Positions 6,988 to 14,322 of a DNA stretch of 53,546 nucleotides are shown here, in pieces. The translations under genes were made by a program, and so were the position numbers. Within the stretch, counting starts at the first letter, position 1. Every line of letters starts with the position of its first letter. The DNA lies in assembly GCA_945918795.1 (NCBI GenBank), contig CAMEIT010000010.1, positions 1 to 53,546 of the forward strand, in the 5' to 3' direction. The stretch is from an uncultured Clostridia bacterium. Lineage in GTDB: Bacteria > Bacillota > Clostridia > HGM11327. The notes under the pieces were generated by a model that ran no database searches, was not told the DNA's origin, and saw only the letters and a list, made by a program, of their open reading frames with translations.

Positions 6988-8418
6988 TTATACATTAATT
7001 TTTGCTTCAAACCCTATCATATCGCTGTTAGCTTCAATAACAGGTTTAATTTCATTATTGATAAATTCCTCTGTCTGCTCCGGAGCCATGCCTATAAAAT
7101 TCCTTACGTGAAGAATATCGTCAAGCTCTTCTTTTGTAATTCCAAAACGTTCGTCATCAAGTATGAGGTCGAGCAGATTATTGTTTTCGCCGTAAAGCTT
7201 AATATTTTTAGTCACCTGAACCGAAAGCTGACGTATAGCCTCATGCAAAGCCTGTCTGTCGCCGCCTTTTTTGGTGCAGTACATGAGAATATTCTCTGTC
7301 GCCATAAAAGGAAGCTCTTCATTAAGATGCTTTTCCATTACCTTCGGGTAAACGGTGCCGTTTGTGATTACGTTTATATAAAGCGACATTATGCCGTCAA
7401 TGGCAAGGAAAGCCTCGGGAATACTAATTCTCTTATTTGCGGAATCATCAAGCGTTCTTTCGAGCCACTGAGTAGAAGCCGTTATGGCAGGATTCAGCGC
7501 GTCAGTCATAACGTATCTTGCAAGAGACGCAATTCTCTCGCTTCTCATGGGATTGCGCTTGTAAGCCATTGCAGATGAGCCTATCTGTTTTGATTCAAAC
7601 GGTTCATCAAATTCCTTCATGTGCGAAAGCAAACGAATATCTCCGGCAAACTTGCAAGCACTCTGTGCAATTCCGGAAAGCGCCGACAAAACGAAGTAAT
7701 CTACTTTTCTCGTGTACGTCTGACCCGAAACGGCCATGCACTCCTTGAAGCCCATTTTTTCGGCTATTTTCTTTTCAAGGAGCTTAACCTTTTCAACATC
7801 TCCGTCAAAAAGCTCCATGAAACTTGCGCAAGTTCCCGTCGTTCCCTTGCAGCCGAGCAATTTGAGAGAATTGATTGTGAAATCGATATGTTCAAGATCG
7901 AGTATCAGATCCTGTGCCCAAAGAGTTGCCCTTTTGCCGACGGTTGTAGGCTGAGCAGCCTGGAAGTGCGTATACGCAAGGGTAGGCACGTCTTTATATT
8001 TTTCGGCAAAATCCCCCAAAGCCGCAATAGCATTAACGAGCATCTTCTTGACCTCGATAAGTGCTTCTCGCATGACAATAATATCTGTATTGTCGCCTAC
8101 ATAGCATGATGTTGCACCCAAATGAATTATAGGTCTTGCCTCGGGGCAGGCATCGGCAAATGTATGAACATGAGCCATGACGTCGTGACGAAGCTCACTT
8201 TCATACTTTCTTGCTTTTTCATAATCTATATCGTATATATGCTCCTTCATTTGAGCAATCTGTGCATCCGTAATGTCAAGCCCGAGTTCTTTTTCGCTTT
8301 CGGCAAGTGCTATCCACAGCTTGCGCCATGTGGAAAATTTTGTATCTGCCGAAAAAATCTTTTTCATCTTGTCGCTCGCATAACGTGTACAAAGCGGATT
8401 TTCATAATATTCCTGCAT
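6988..8418 (-). CDS. purB: Adenylosuccinate lyase
   Basis: Eliminates fumarate from SAICAR and from adenylosuccinate, so it acts twice in purine synthesis. The protein has 476 residues with the fumarase/aspartase fold. The signature loop reads GSSAMAYKRNPMRSE, which is the long, animal-ADSL-like version rather than the PHKRNPIGSE-type loop of Bacillus. THFQAAQPTTVGKR carries the conserved His region, and HLGATSCYVGDNTD is the N-terminal substrate segment. It lies between purF and purA in a tight same-strand cluster (12-nt gap to purA, 21-nt gap to purF). Confidence 0.97.
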   Translation of the reverse strand: MQEYYENPLCTRYASDKMKKIFSADTKFSTWRKLWIALAESEKELGLDITDAQIAQMKEHIYDIDYEKARKYESELRHDVMAHVHTFADACPEARPIIHLGATSCYVGDNTDIIVMREALIEVKKMLVNAIAALGDFAEKYKDVPTLAYTHFQAAQPTTVGKRATLWAQDLILDLEHIDFTINSLKLLGCKGTTGTCASFMELFDGDVEKVKLLEKKIAEKMGFKECMAVSGQTYTRKVDYFVLSALSGIAQSACKFAGDIRLLSHMKEFDEPFESKQIGSSAMAYKRNPMRSERIASLARYVMTDALNPAITASTQWLERTLDDSANKRISIPEAFLAIDGIMSLYINVITNGTVYPKVMEKHLNEELPFMATENILMYCTKKGGDRQALHEAIRQLSVQVTKNIKLYGENNNLLDLILDDERFGITKEELDDILHVRNFIGMAPEQTEEFINNEIKPVIEANSDMIGFEAKINV

Positions 8419-8439
8419 AAAAACTCCATTCCCTTGATT

Positions 8440-9873
8440 CTATTTCTTTTTATGTTCAAACTGATTCTTGAGCGCACTGCTTTCGGGCAATTCGGTAGGA
8501 TAAACATCTCCGAAGCACGCCGCGCAGTATCTGTGCCGCTTTTCGGAGCCTGTAAGGCATTTAACGCCTTCTACCGACAAATAACCGAGGCTGTCTGCGC
8601 CTATCATCTTAGCTATTTCTTCTATGCTGTACTTGCAGGCGATAAGATTTTCTTTTGAATCAATATCTGTCCCATAGTAGCACGGATTTATAAACGGCGG
8701 CGCGGATATTCTCATGTGTATTTCCTTTGCGCCTGCCTCTCTTAAAAGCTCAACTATTCTCCTGCTCGTTGTGCCTCTGACAATTGAGTCATCTACAAGC
8801 ACTATTCTCTTGTCGCGCACAACAGACGATATGGGATTGAGCTTTATTTTTACCTTATCCTCTCTGACGGATTGTCCCGGAGCAATAAACGTTCTGGCTA
8901 TATATTTATTCTTTATAAGGCCTATACCGTACTGTATTCCCGATTCCTCAGAGTATCCGAGTGCCGCGTCAAGCCCCGAATCCGGCACGCCTATAACAAC
9001 GTCCGCATCGACCGGATGCTCCTTTGCAAGTATTCTGCCTGCCTGCACACGAGCCTGATGCACCGAAAAACCGTCTATAACCGAATCAGGTCTTGCAAAA
9101 TATACGTACTCGAACACGCACATAGACGGCTTTGCCTTGTTGCAGTTTTCGGTGATCGATCTCTCGCCTTCACTGCCTATAACCAGAATCTCGCCCGGCA
9201 TAATATCCCTTATGAAATGTCCGCCGACAGCATCGATCGCACAGCTTTCGGATGCGACAATATATCTTCCGTCGTCGGTCTTGCCGTAGCAAAGCGGTCT
9301 GAAGCCGTTCATATCCCTTACGGCTATGAGCTTGTTCTGTGTCATTATAACGAGCGAATATGCGCCCTTTATTTTTTTCATGACACGGTTTATGGCTTCT
9401 TCTATCGTATCCGAATTGATTCTTTCTTTTATTATAAGATACGATATTACCTCCGTATCGCTCGTCATATGGAAAATTGCGCCGTTCAATTCAAGCTCGC
9501 GTCTCAAAGGCGCCGTATTTACAAGATTGCCGTTATGCGCTATTGCAAGTCTGCCCTTTATATGATCCACGACAACAGGCTGAGCGTTTGTTCTGTCATT
9601 TCCGCCCGTAGTGCTGTACCTTACGTGACCTATTGCTATATTTCCCTCGCCGAGTCTTTCTATATTTTCTGCCGTGAACACCTCGTTCACAAGCCCGGTA
9701 TCCTTATACGAATTGAAAAATCCTTCATTTGATACGGCTATTCCGCAGCTTTCCTGACCTCTGTGCTGGAGTGCAAAAAGGCCGTAATATACCGTTGACG
9801 CCACGCTCGTGACTTCACTCGAGTATACTCCGAAAACACCGCATTCCTCATGTATTTCCGATAAACATCCCAT
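8440..9873 (-). CDS. purF: Amidophosphoribosyltransferase
   Basis: First committed step of purine synthesis: PRPP plus glutamine to 5-phosphoribosylamine. The protein has 477 residues. The N-terminal Ntn glutaminase begins at Cys11 (EECGVFGVY), implying removal of a ten-residue propeptide as in Bacillus PurF. The PRPP motif is IVLVDDSIVRGTTSRR. Cysteines at VEGVKCLTG and RYCAACFGD match the 4Fe-4S ligands of the Bacillus-type, oxygen-sensitive enzyme, which suits an anaerobe. It is downstream of purC, after a 166-nt gap that contains a strong hairpin. Confidence 0.97.
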   Translation of the reverse strand: MGCLSEIHEECGVFGVYSSEVTSVASTVYYGLFALQHRGQESCGIAVSNEGFFNSYKDTGLVNEVFTAENIERLGEGNIAIGHVRYSTTGGNDRTNAQPVVVDHIKGRLAIAHNGNLVNTAPLRRELELNGAIFHMTSDTEVISYLIIKERINSDTIEEAINRVMKKIKGAYSLVIMTQNKLIAVRDMNGFRPLCYGKTDDGRYIVASESCAIDAVGGHFIRDIMPGEILVIGSEGERSITENCNKAKPSMCVFEYVYFARPDSVIDGFSVHQARVQAGRILAKEHPVDADVVIGVPDSGLDAALGYSEESGIQYGIGLIKNKYIARTFIAPGQSVREDKVKIKLNPISSVVRDKRIVLVDDSIVRGTTSRRIVELLREAGAKEIHMRISAPPFINPCYYGTDIDSKENLIACKYSIEEIAKMIGADSLGYLSVEGVKCLTGSEKRHRYCAACFGDVYPTELPESSALKNQFEHKKK

Positions 9874-9998
9874 AAAAATGTGTCTCCGTTCCCTTCAATG
9901 CGAAAAAGCTTTTTGTCACACACAAGGGATTTCAATACGGCAATATCGCAAATACGATCATGGCATATTGCAATCAGCCGTCAATATTTCAACGAATT

Positions 9999-10026
9999 CC
10001 GGCGTGAAAAGAAACTTCCACGCCGG
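9999..10026. other. Stem-loop between purC and purF
   Basis: CCGGCGTG (9999-10006) and CACGCCGG (10019-10026) form a perfect 8-bp stem with a 12-nt loop. Neither strand has a clean U-tract directly after it on the operon side, so it may be an mRNA stability or partial attenuation element. Confidence 0.45.
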
Positions 10027-10040
10027 CTTATTATTATATA

Positions 10041-10751
10041 TTATTCACCCATCAAACGACGCATTACTTCGTTATATGCGTCCTCAACTCCGCCCATATC
10101 ACGTCTGAATCTGTCTTTGTCAAGCTTCTCATGAGTTGTGCTGTCCCACAGACGGCAAGTATCAGGAGAAATCTCGTCTGCAAGAACTATGGTTCCGTCT
10201 GCAAGACGTCCGAATTCAAGCTTGAAATCAACAAGGTCTATATTGAGCTTCTTGAAGTAATCTATAAGAAGCTTGTCAATCTTGAATGCCATTTGCTTTA
10301 TTGTTTCAATCTCGTCCTTTGTTGCAAGCTTAAGAGCAAGTGCATGGTATGAATTGAGAAGCGGATCGCCAAGCTCGTCATTCTTGTATGAAAACTCAAT
10401 AGTCGGCTCGTCAAATACGATGCCCTCTTCTACTCCGTATTTCTTTGAGAAAGAGCCTGCCGAAATATTTCTGATTATAACCTCAAGCGGAACAATGGAG
10501 ACCTTCTTGACAACAGTATCTCTGTCGTTTAATTCCTCTACAAAATGTGTCGGAACGCCGTTTTTCTCGAGCATCTGCATAAGGAAATTGGACATTTTGT
10601 TATTGATAACGCCCTTTCCCGCTATTGTTCCTTTTTTTAGACCGTTGAAAGCTGTCGCATCATCCTTGTATGAAACTATGTAGTAATTCTCATCCTCGGT
10701 AGCATAAACCTTCTTAGCCTTACCCTCGTACATCAATTTAACCTTTTCCAT
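10041..10751 (-). CDS. purC: SAICAR synthetase
   Basis: ATP-dependent condensation of CAIR with aspartate. The protein has 236 residues, typical of the bacterial enzyme. Motifs: LMYEGKAKKVYAT (N-terminal ATP-binding), VVKKVSIVPLEVIIRNISAGSF in the signature region, and LVDFKLEFGRL with LADEISPDTCRLWD at the C-terminal signature. It is the promoter-proximal gene of the purC-purF-purB-purA cluster. The other de novo purine genes (purE, purL, purM, purN, purH, purD) are not in the window. Confidence 0.97.
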   Translation of the reverse strand: MEKVKLMYEGKAKKVYATEDENYYIVSYKDDATAFNGLKKGTIAGKGVINNKMSNFLMQMLEKNGVPTHFVEELNDRDTVVKKVSIVPLEVIIRNISAGSFSKKYGVEEGIVFDEPTIEFSYKNDELGDPLLNSYHALALKLATKDEIETIKQMAFKIDKLLIDYFKKLNIDLVDFKLEFGRLADGTIVLADEISPDTCRLWDSTTHEKLDKDRFRRDMGGVEDAYNEVMRRLMGE

Positions 10752-10896
10752 TGCGAAAACCGCCTTTCAGAATAAAAAATGTATTAAAAATCCCTATATG
10801 TTGGCTCATATATGAATCTTTTATCAAAAAATATAATAAGCGTTCAAATATATCTAAACTATTTCAGCCTCTAATCCAAATTTGTTCGCCTTTTAT

Positions 10897-10925
10897 ATTA
10901 TATTACATTAAAACCCAATTGTCAA
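10897..10925 (-). promoter_or_regulatory. Sigma-A promoter for the purine cluster
   Basis: Minus strand: TTGACA (10925-10920), 17-nt spacer, TATAAT (10902-10897), consensus in both boxes. The leader to purC is about 140 nt and AT-rich. I found neither a purine riboswitch core nor the ZTP (pfl) motif in it. Confidence 0.8.
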
Positions 10926-10975
10926 TAGAAAATCATTTATTTAACAAATTGTTTGCCGTTTGCCAAATGCGCCTT

Positions 10976-11788
10976 TCATTTGCCGGCGCAGTCCTTTCTG
11001 CCCTTGCACATATAACGCTTTTCACACCGTCTGCATTTATCCGTTATTACAACGTTTTTCGCATCATAAGGCGGATAATTCAAGCCCGACTTTACAGCCT
11101 GCTCACGCTGGAGCAACCGAGGAATATTATACACCTTGCCGTCCTTCATGAATTTTGCGCCCGTCTCAAAAAATTCAAATTCCACATCATATTCGACGCA
11201 CTGGTCATAAAGGGACTTCACCCATTCATATGAGCATATTCTGGCACCGTCATAATTTTCTCCGCCCGCCGTCACGCTGTCTATTTTCGATTGTGCAAGA
11301 TACTTTTCAATCCTTATTTCCGAAAGAAGCGGAGCCGCCGTTATTCCGCGCGTTTTGAAAGGAAGCTCGAGCAATATCGGGAGCCTTTCATCTGCGCGCC
11401 TTTGATTTTCTGTCGTCACGTCCAAAGCCACATTGTCCCAGCCGTCGCCCCAATCCTCAGGCAAACACGCTTTTATCCTTTCGGGGCGCTTTGTCATAAG
11501 CTGAAATTTAACGTCCTTTCTTATGCGCATTATATCCCACGCATCCTTGCGCCATTCGTCCGCCTCATCTATGAAAAAATCAGACGTAAGACAGACAAAT
11601 ACGGTTTCACCGCTTTTTATCTTGTAATTGCCGTATCTGTCTTTTTTCAAAGGCAAATCATATCCGTTTTTCAACCTATGCACGACCGTCGAATCAACGT
11701 TTCTCTTTCTGTCAAGATAATACATATAGCAATTCAGGCAGCCCTCGCTTACCTTTTTACAGCCGTGCCACGGATTCCATGTATTCAT
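10976..11788 (-). CDS. DUF5131 (phage Gp37/Gp68-like) cysteine-rich protein
   Basis: A 270-residue member of the family first named from phage Gp37/Gp68, also common on chromosomes. The start MNTWNPWHGCKKVSEGCLNC is diagnostic and carries C10, C17 and C20 in a CX6CX2C arrangement. The C-terminus has a second cluster, CRRCEKRYMC followed by another Cys, suited to a metal or Fe-S centre. Internal stretches (VFVCLTSDFFIDEADEWR, VKFQLMTKRPERI, TRGITAAPLLSEI, SVTAGGENYDGARICSYEWV) are typical. Biochemical role is not established to my knowledge; a radical-SAM-like TIM barrel is often suspected. No phage genes surround it. GAGGG precedes the ATG by 6 nt. It lies 78 nt beyond the gcvPB-like stop on the same strand. 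Confidence 0.85.
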   Translation of the reverse strand: MNTWNPWHGCKKVSEGCLNCYMYYLDRKRNVDSTVVHRLKNGYDLPLKKDRYGNYKIKSGETVFVCLTSDFFIDEADEWRKDAWDIMRIRKDVKFQLMTKRPERIKACLPEDWGDGWDNVALDVTTENQRRADERLPILLELPFKTRGITAAPLLSEIRIEKYLAQSKIDSVTAGGENYDGARICSYEWVKSLYDQCVEYDVEFEFFETGAKFMKDGKVYNIPRLLQREQAVKSGLNYPPYDAKNVVITDKCRRCEKRYMCKGRKDCAGK

Positions 11789-11817
11789 CTGTAAGCCCTC
11801 GCAAATAAGTGTTGTTT

Positions 11818-11887
11818 GTATATCTCTTGTATCAGTCCGAGCAAAGCTTGCCGTATATCTCTTGTATCAGTCCGAGCAAAGCTTGCC
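11818..11887. repeat. Exact 35-bp tandem duplication across the gcvPB-like stop codon
   Basis: Two identical 35-bp units (11818-11852 and 11853-11887), each beginning GTATATCTCTTGTATCAGTC on the plus strand and ending AGCAAAGCTTGCC. The right unit contains the last codons and stop (11867-11869) of the gcvPB-like gene; the left unit repeats the same codons downstream. It is a recent slippage or unequal-exchange product. Confidence 0.92.
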
Positions 11888-12907
11888 GTATTTTTCTTGC
11901 AAAGCGTTCAGATGCGCTTTTTCCTTCAAGCCGTCAAAGCCGAGTGAAAGTATATACGAAATGGTTTTTATGAGGCATGAAAAATCTCCGTAGAAATCGT
12001 TTACTTTTCCTATGGAATCGGGCTTGTCAAAGCTCAGATAATACTGTTCTTCATCGTCAATTTCTATTGCCGGAACAGGCATAAATCCCGAAAGCTTATC
12101 CGTAACGCCAAGCGCCGCGCAGTCACACTCGCCCTCAAAATTTGCCACCTCGAATACGTTTTCAACATCAAAATACATCATGTCAAATCCCATATCGCCC
12201 GGGCGCAGCTCTCCGATAAAGGACTTCATTTTGTTCGCATCACAGCACACAATGCAGTCATTGTCCCGCAAAATAGCGGCAATATCGAATATATGAGACA
12301 AATCCCGAGTCTTTAACGGAGAAATTTCCATAACGGCTCCTGCAACAGCCGAAAGCTCCTCTTTATCAAGCTCTGCCGTGCCGAAATCAAGCTTTTTCGC
12401 TTCAAAGCCCGATTTTTCTATATAAGAAAGCAATGCTTCATCGGCATCCTCCGAAACAAGAATAACCTTTCTGTTTTTGCGCTGTTTTTCGGCGTAAGCC
12501 TTTATAATGCCAAGCGCCGTAAGCACACCGCCCGTTACCGATGACGGCTGGAATGTGAACTGCTTCATTCCGAACATATCGCAAAGCATATGTCCCAACG
12601 TGAACACAAGCTCCAGAGCACCCTGGCAAGCATCCGGAAGCTGATACGGATGCACTCCCGTAAAGCCGTCAAGGCGGCTCATGTCATCAAATATATTGTT
12701 AAGAAACTTATCCCCGGTGCAAGCCGTGTCCGAAAGCAGACTCTTGAAATGCTCGGCAACCTGATATTCGCACAAATCGGGAAGCTTTGCTTCGGTTTTG
12801 CGCATATATTTTTCAATTGGAGCAAACGAACGGTTATCGATAGCAGTTTTCGGCAGTGAATAAGTTTTGCCCTCATGAGCGTCATATTCAAATATCATTT
12901 TATTCAT
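11867..12907 (-). CDS. Degenerate glycine dehydrogenase subunit 2 (GcvPB-like) without PLP lysine
   Basis: Homologue of the beta subunit of the glycine cleavage P-protein (GcvPB), a PLP-dependent glycine decarboxylase. This protein has 346 residues against about 480-500 usual, and lacks roughly 130 C-terminal residues. Conserved: VHPYQLPDACQGALEL (85-100) and IGELRPGDMGFD (231-242). Lost: the S-C-T-M-K-Y-N-P segment; the D-S-A-H-G-T-N-P segment (here SEDADEALL); and the L-H-K-T-F PLP lysine motif, where the aligned residues are VENVF with Asn250 in place of Lys and Glu249 in place of His. The glycine-rich PHGGGGPG stretch is also gone. It cannot be a normal P-protein. It overlaps the gcvPA-like stop by 4 nt (ATGA), so the pair is still coupled. 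Confidence 0.82.
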   Translation of the reverse strand: MNKMIFEYDAHEGKTYSLPKTAIDNRSFAPIEKYMRKTEAKLPDLCEYQVAEHFKSLLSDTACTGDKFLNNIFDDMSRLDGFTGVHPYQLPDACQGALELVFTLGHMLCDMFGMKQFTFQPSSVTGGVLTALGIIKAYAEKQRKNRKVILVSEDADEALLSYIEKSGFEAKKLDFGTAELDKEELSAVAGAVMEISPLKTRDLSHIFDIAAILRDNDCIVCCDANKMKSFIGELRPGDMGFDMMYFDVENVFEVANFEGECDCAALGVTDKLSGFMPVPAIEIDDEEQYYLSFDKPDSIGKVNDFYGDFSCLIKTISYILSLGFDGLKEKAHLNALQEKYGKLCSD

Positions 12908-14199
12908 ATAGACCTTGACGCCTCCTTTACGAACAATTCAACCTCATCCGCCGATCTTTTTTCGGTTACCGCAACGAGCCACGCATTTCCGAGCTCCGGA
13001 TAATTGTTTTTCAGTGCAACGCCGCCTATCATTCCGTAATCGAGCATTCTGTTGTTTATGTCGTTTACGTTTTTCTTTGTTGCTTTTACTGCAAATTCAC
13101 GGAAAAACAGTTTATTGAACACAGGCTTGAACGCAGATGTTGCCGTGAGCTTTTCAAAAGTATAATATGCGTTTGAATAGCACGCCTGAGCAGCCGCCCT
13201 CAAGCCCTCGCTGCCCATTGCCGAAATATATACGGCTCCCGACAACGCACTCAGAATGCGGCTTGATGTGCATGAATCTTTTGAGTTCAGAGTGAATTTC
13301 CCGTCGGAAAGCATATTTACAATTCCGTCCTCGATATAATGCTTTAAGTTGTCATTCACGCCTATATATGCGAAATAATGCGTTCCGTACAAAAGAGCGC
13401 CTCCGAGCGGCTGTCCGTTTCCTATGGTTATATCCGCCTTATATTCTCCCGGCGTCTGCAAAAGCGCAAGAGAGAGCGGGTCTGTTATTGCCGCAAAAAG
13501 CGTTTCGTTTTCGTGCGCCTTTAATGCAAGCGCCTCCATATCCTCAATGTTGCCGAAATAATCAGGCGACTGAACAATTACGAGCGCGCAGTCATCACCC
13601 ATAGCCTTAATAAGCTCATCCGTCGATGACACCCCGTCCGCACAGCCTATTTCAACAAGCTTTACATCAAAAGCTTTACAATACGTTTCGAGGCATTTTC
13701 TGTATTCGGGATTTACCGAATGCGATACGGCAATTTTCTTTTTGCCGCTTTCAGCCAAAGCTATCATGGCGGCTTTTTCCAGCGCACCCGACATACCGTT
13801 TAATGTTGTGTTTACGGCTTCCATACCCGTAAGCTGCTGCATATATATCTGAAGCTCATAAACAGCCTGCAATATTCCTTGCGATTCCGAAGCATTTCCG
13901 CCGCCGTTAAGGCCAAATGAGGCATATCCCGAAATTTTATTTACTATTGACGGCACAAAATGATCGTACACTCCCGCGCCGAGAAAGCACACAGCGTCTC
14001 CCGCCGATATATTTCTGCCTGCAAGATTCTGCATTACCTTTTTCAAATCGTATTCCCCGAGTGCTTCGGGAAGCGCAAACGGCTCCCTCAGCCTCACATC
14101 CTCGGGAATTGTGCCGTATATTTCATCCGTTGAGGAAAGCCCGAGCTTTTCAAGCATTTCCTCGGTTGACTTGTTTGTGTTCAACATAAAACCGTTCAC
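12904..14199 (-). CDS. Divergent glycine dehydrogenase subunit 1 (GcvPA-like)
   Basis: Homologue of the alpha subunit of the two-subunit P-protein; 431 residues, close to the family length. Clear family stretches: FLGAGVYDHFVPSIV (72-86), LTGMEAVNTTLNGMSGALEKAAMIAL, VNPEYRKCLETYCKAFDVKLVEI, DYFGNIEDMEALALKAHE and GEYKADITIGNGQPLGGALLYG. The invariant Y-T-P-Y-Q-P-E-x-S-Q-G active-site segment reads NGGGNASESQG (98-108), and the C-terminal K-A-T-S-N-I-C-T-N-Q region is shortened to DSCTSSRIL. With its defective partner it is unlikely to decarboxylate glycine. No gcvT, gcvH or lipoate gene is nearby. The frame is intact, so maintained function of another kind is possible. AGGAG lies upstream of the ATG. 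Confidence 0.82.
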   Translation of the reverse strand: MNGFMLNTNKSTEEMLEKLGLSSTDEIYGTIPEDVRLREPFALPEALGEYDLKKVMQNLAGRNISAGDAVCFLGAGVYDHFVPSIVNKISGYASFGLNGGGNASESQGILQAVYELQIYMQQLTGMEAVNTTLNGMSGALEKAAMIALAESGKKKIAVSHSVNPEYRKCLETYCKAFDVKLVEIGCADGVSSTDELIKAMGDDCALVIVQSPDYFGNIEDMEALALKAHENETLFAAITDPLSLALLQTPGEYKADITIGNGQPLGGALLYGTHYFAYIGVNDNLKHYIEDGIVNMLSDGKFTLNSKDSCTSSRILSALSGAVYISAMGSEGLRAAAQACYSNAYYTFEKLTATSAFKPVFNKLFFREFAVKATKKNVNDINNRMLDYGMIGGVALKNNYPELGNAWLVAVTEKRSADEVELFVKEASRSI

Positions 14200-14284
14200 A
14201 AATTCTCCTTTTTACAAAATCAATTATATTCGAGCATTCTTATTCGTTTCAAAACAACTTCAAGAGTGCCCGATTAACGTACTA

Positions 14285-14315
14285 AAGGCGCCGACAAAAA
14301 AATCATCCGCGCCTT
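14285..14315 (-). terminator. Inverted repeat past the LCP gene, possible terminator
   Basis: AAGGCGC/GCGCCTT (14285-14291/14309-14315), 17-nt loop, immediately downstream of the LCP stop on the minus strand. It is flanked by A/T runs but has no clean U-tract after the stem. Confidence 0.35.
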
Positions 14316-14322
14316 AAAAAGC

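Noticed and set aside
10752-10896. Purine or ZTP riboswitch in the purC leader
   Set aside because: No purine-riboswitch core and no ZTP-type pseudoknot sequence could be found in the AT-rich leader.
11789-11866. Frameshift explaining the short GcvPB-like protein
   Set aside because: Only 78 nt lie before the next gene and part of that is the tandem duplication, so the missing 130 residues are not present in another frame.
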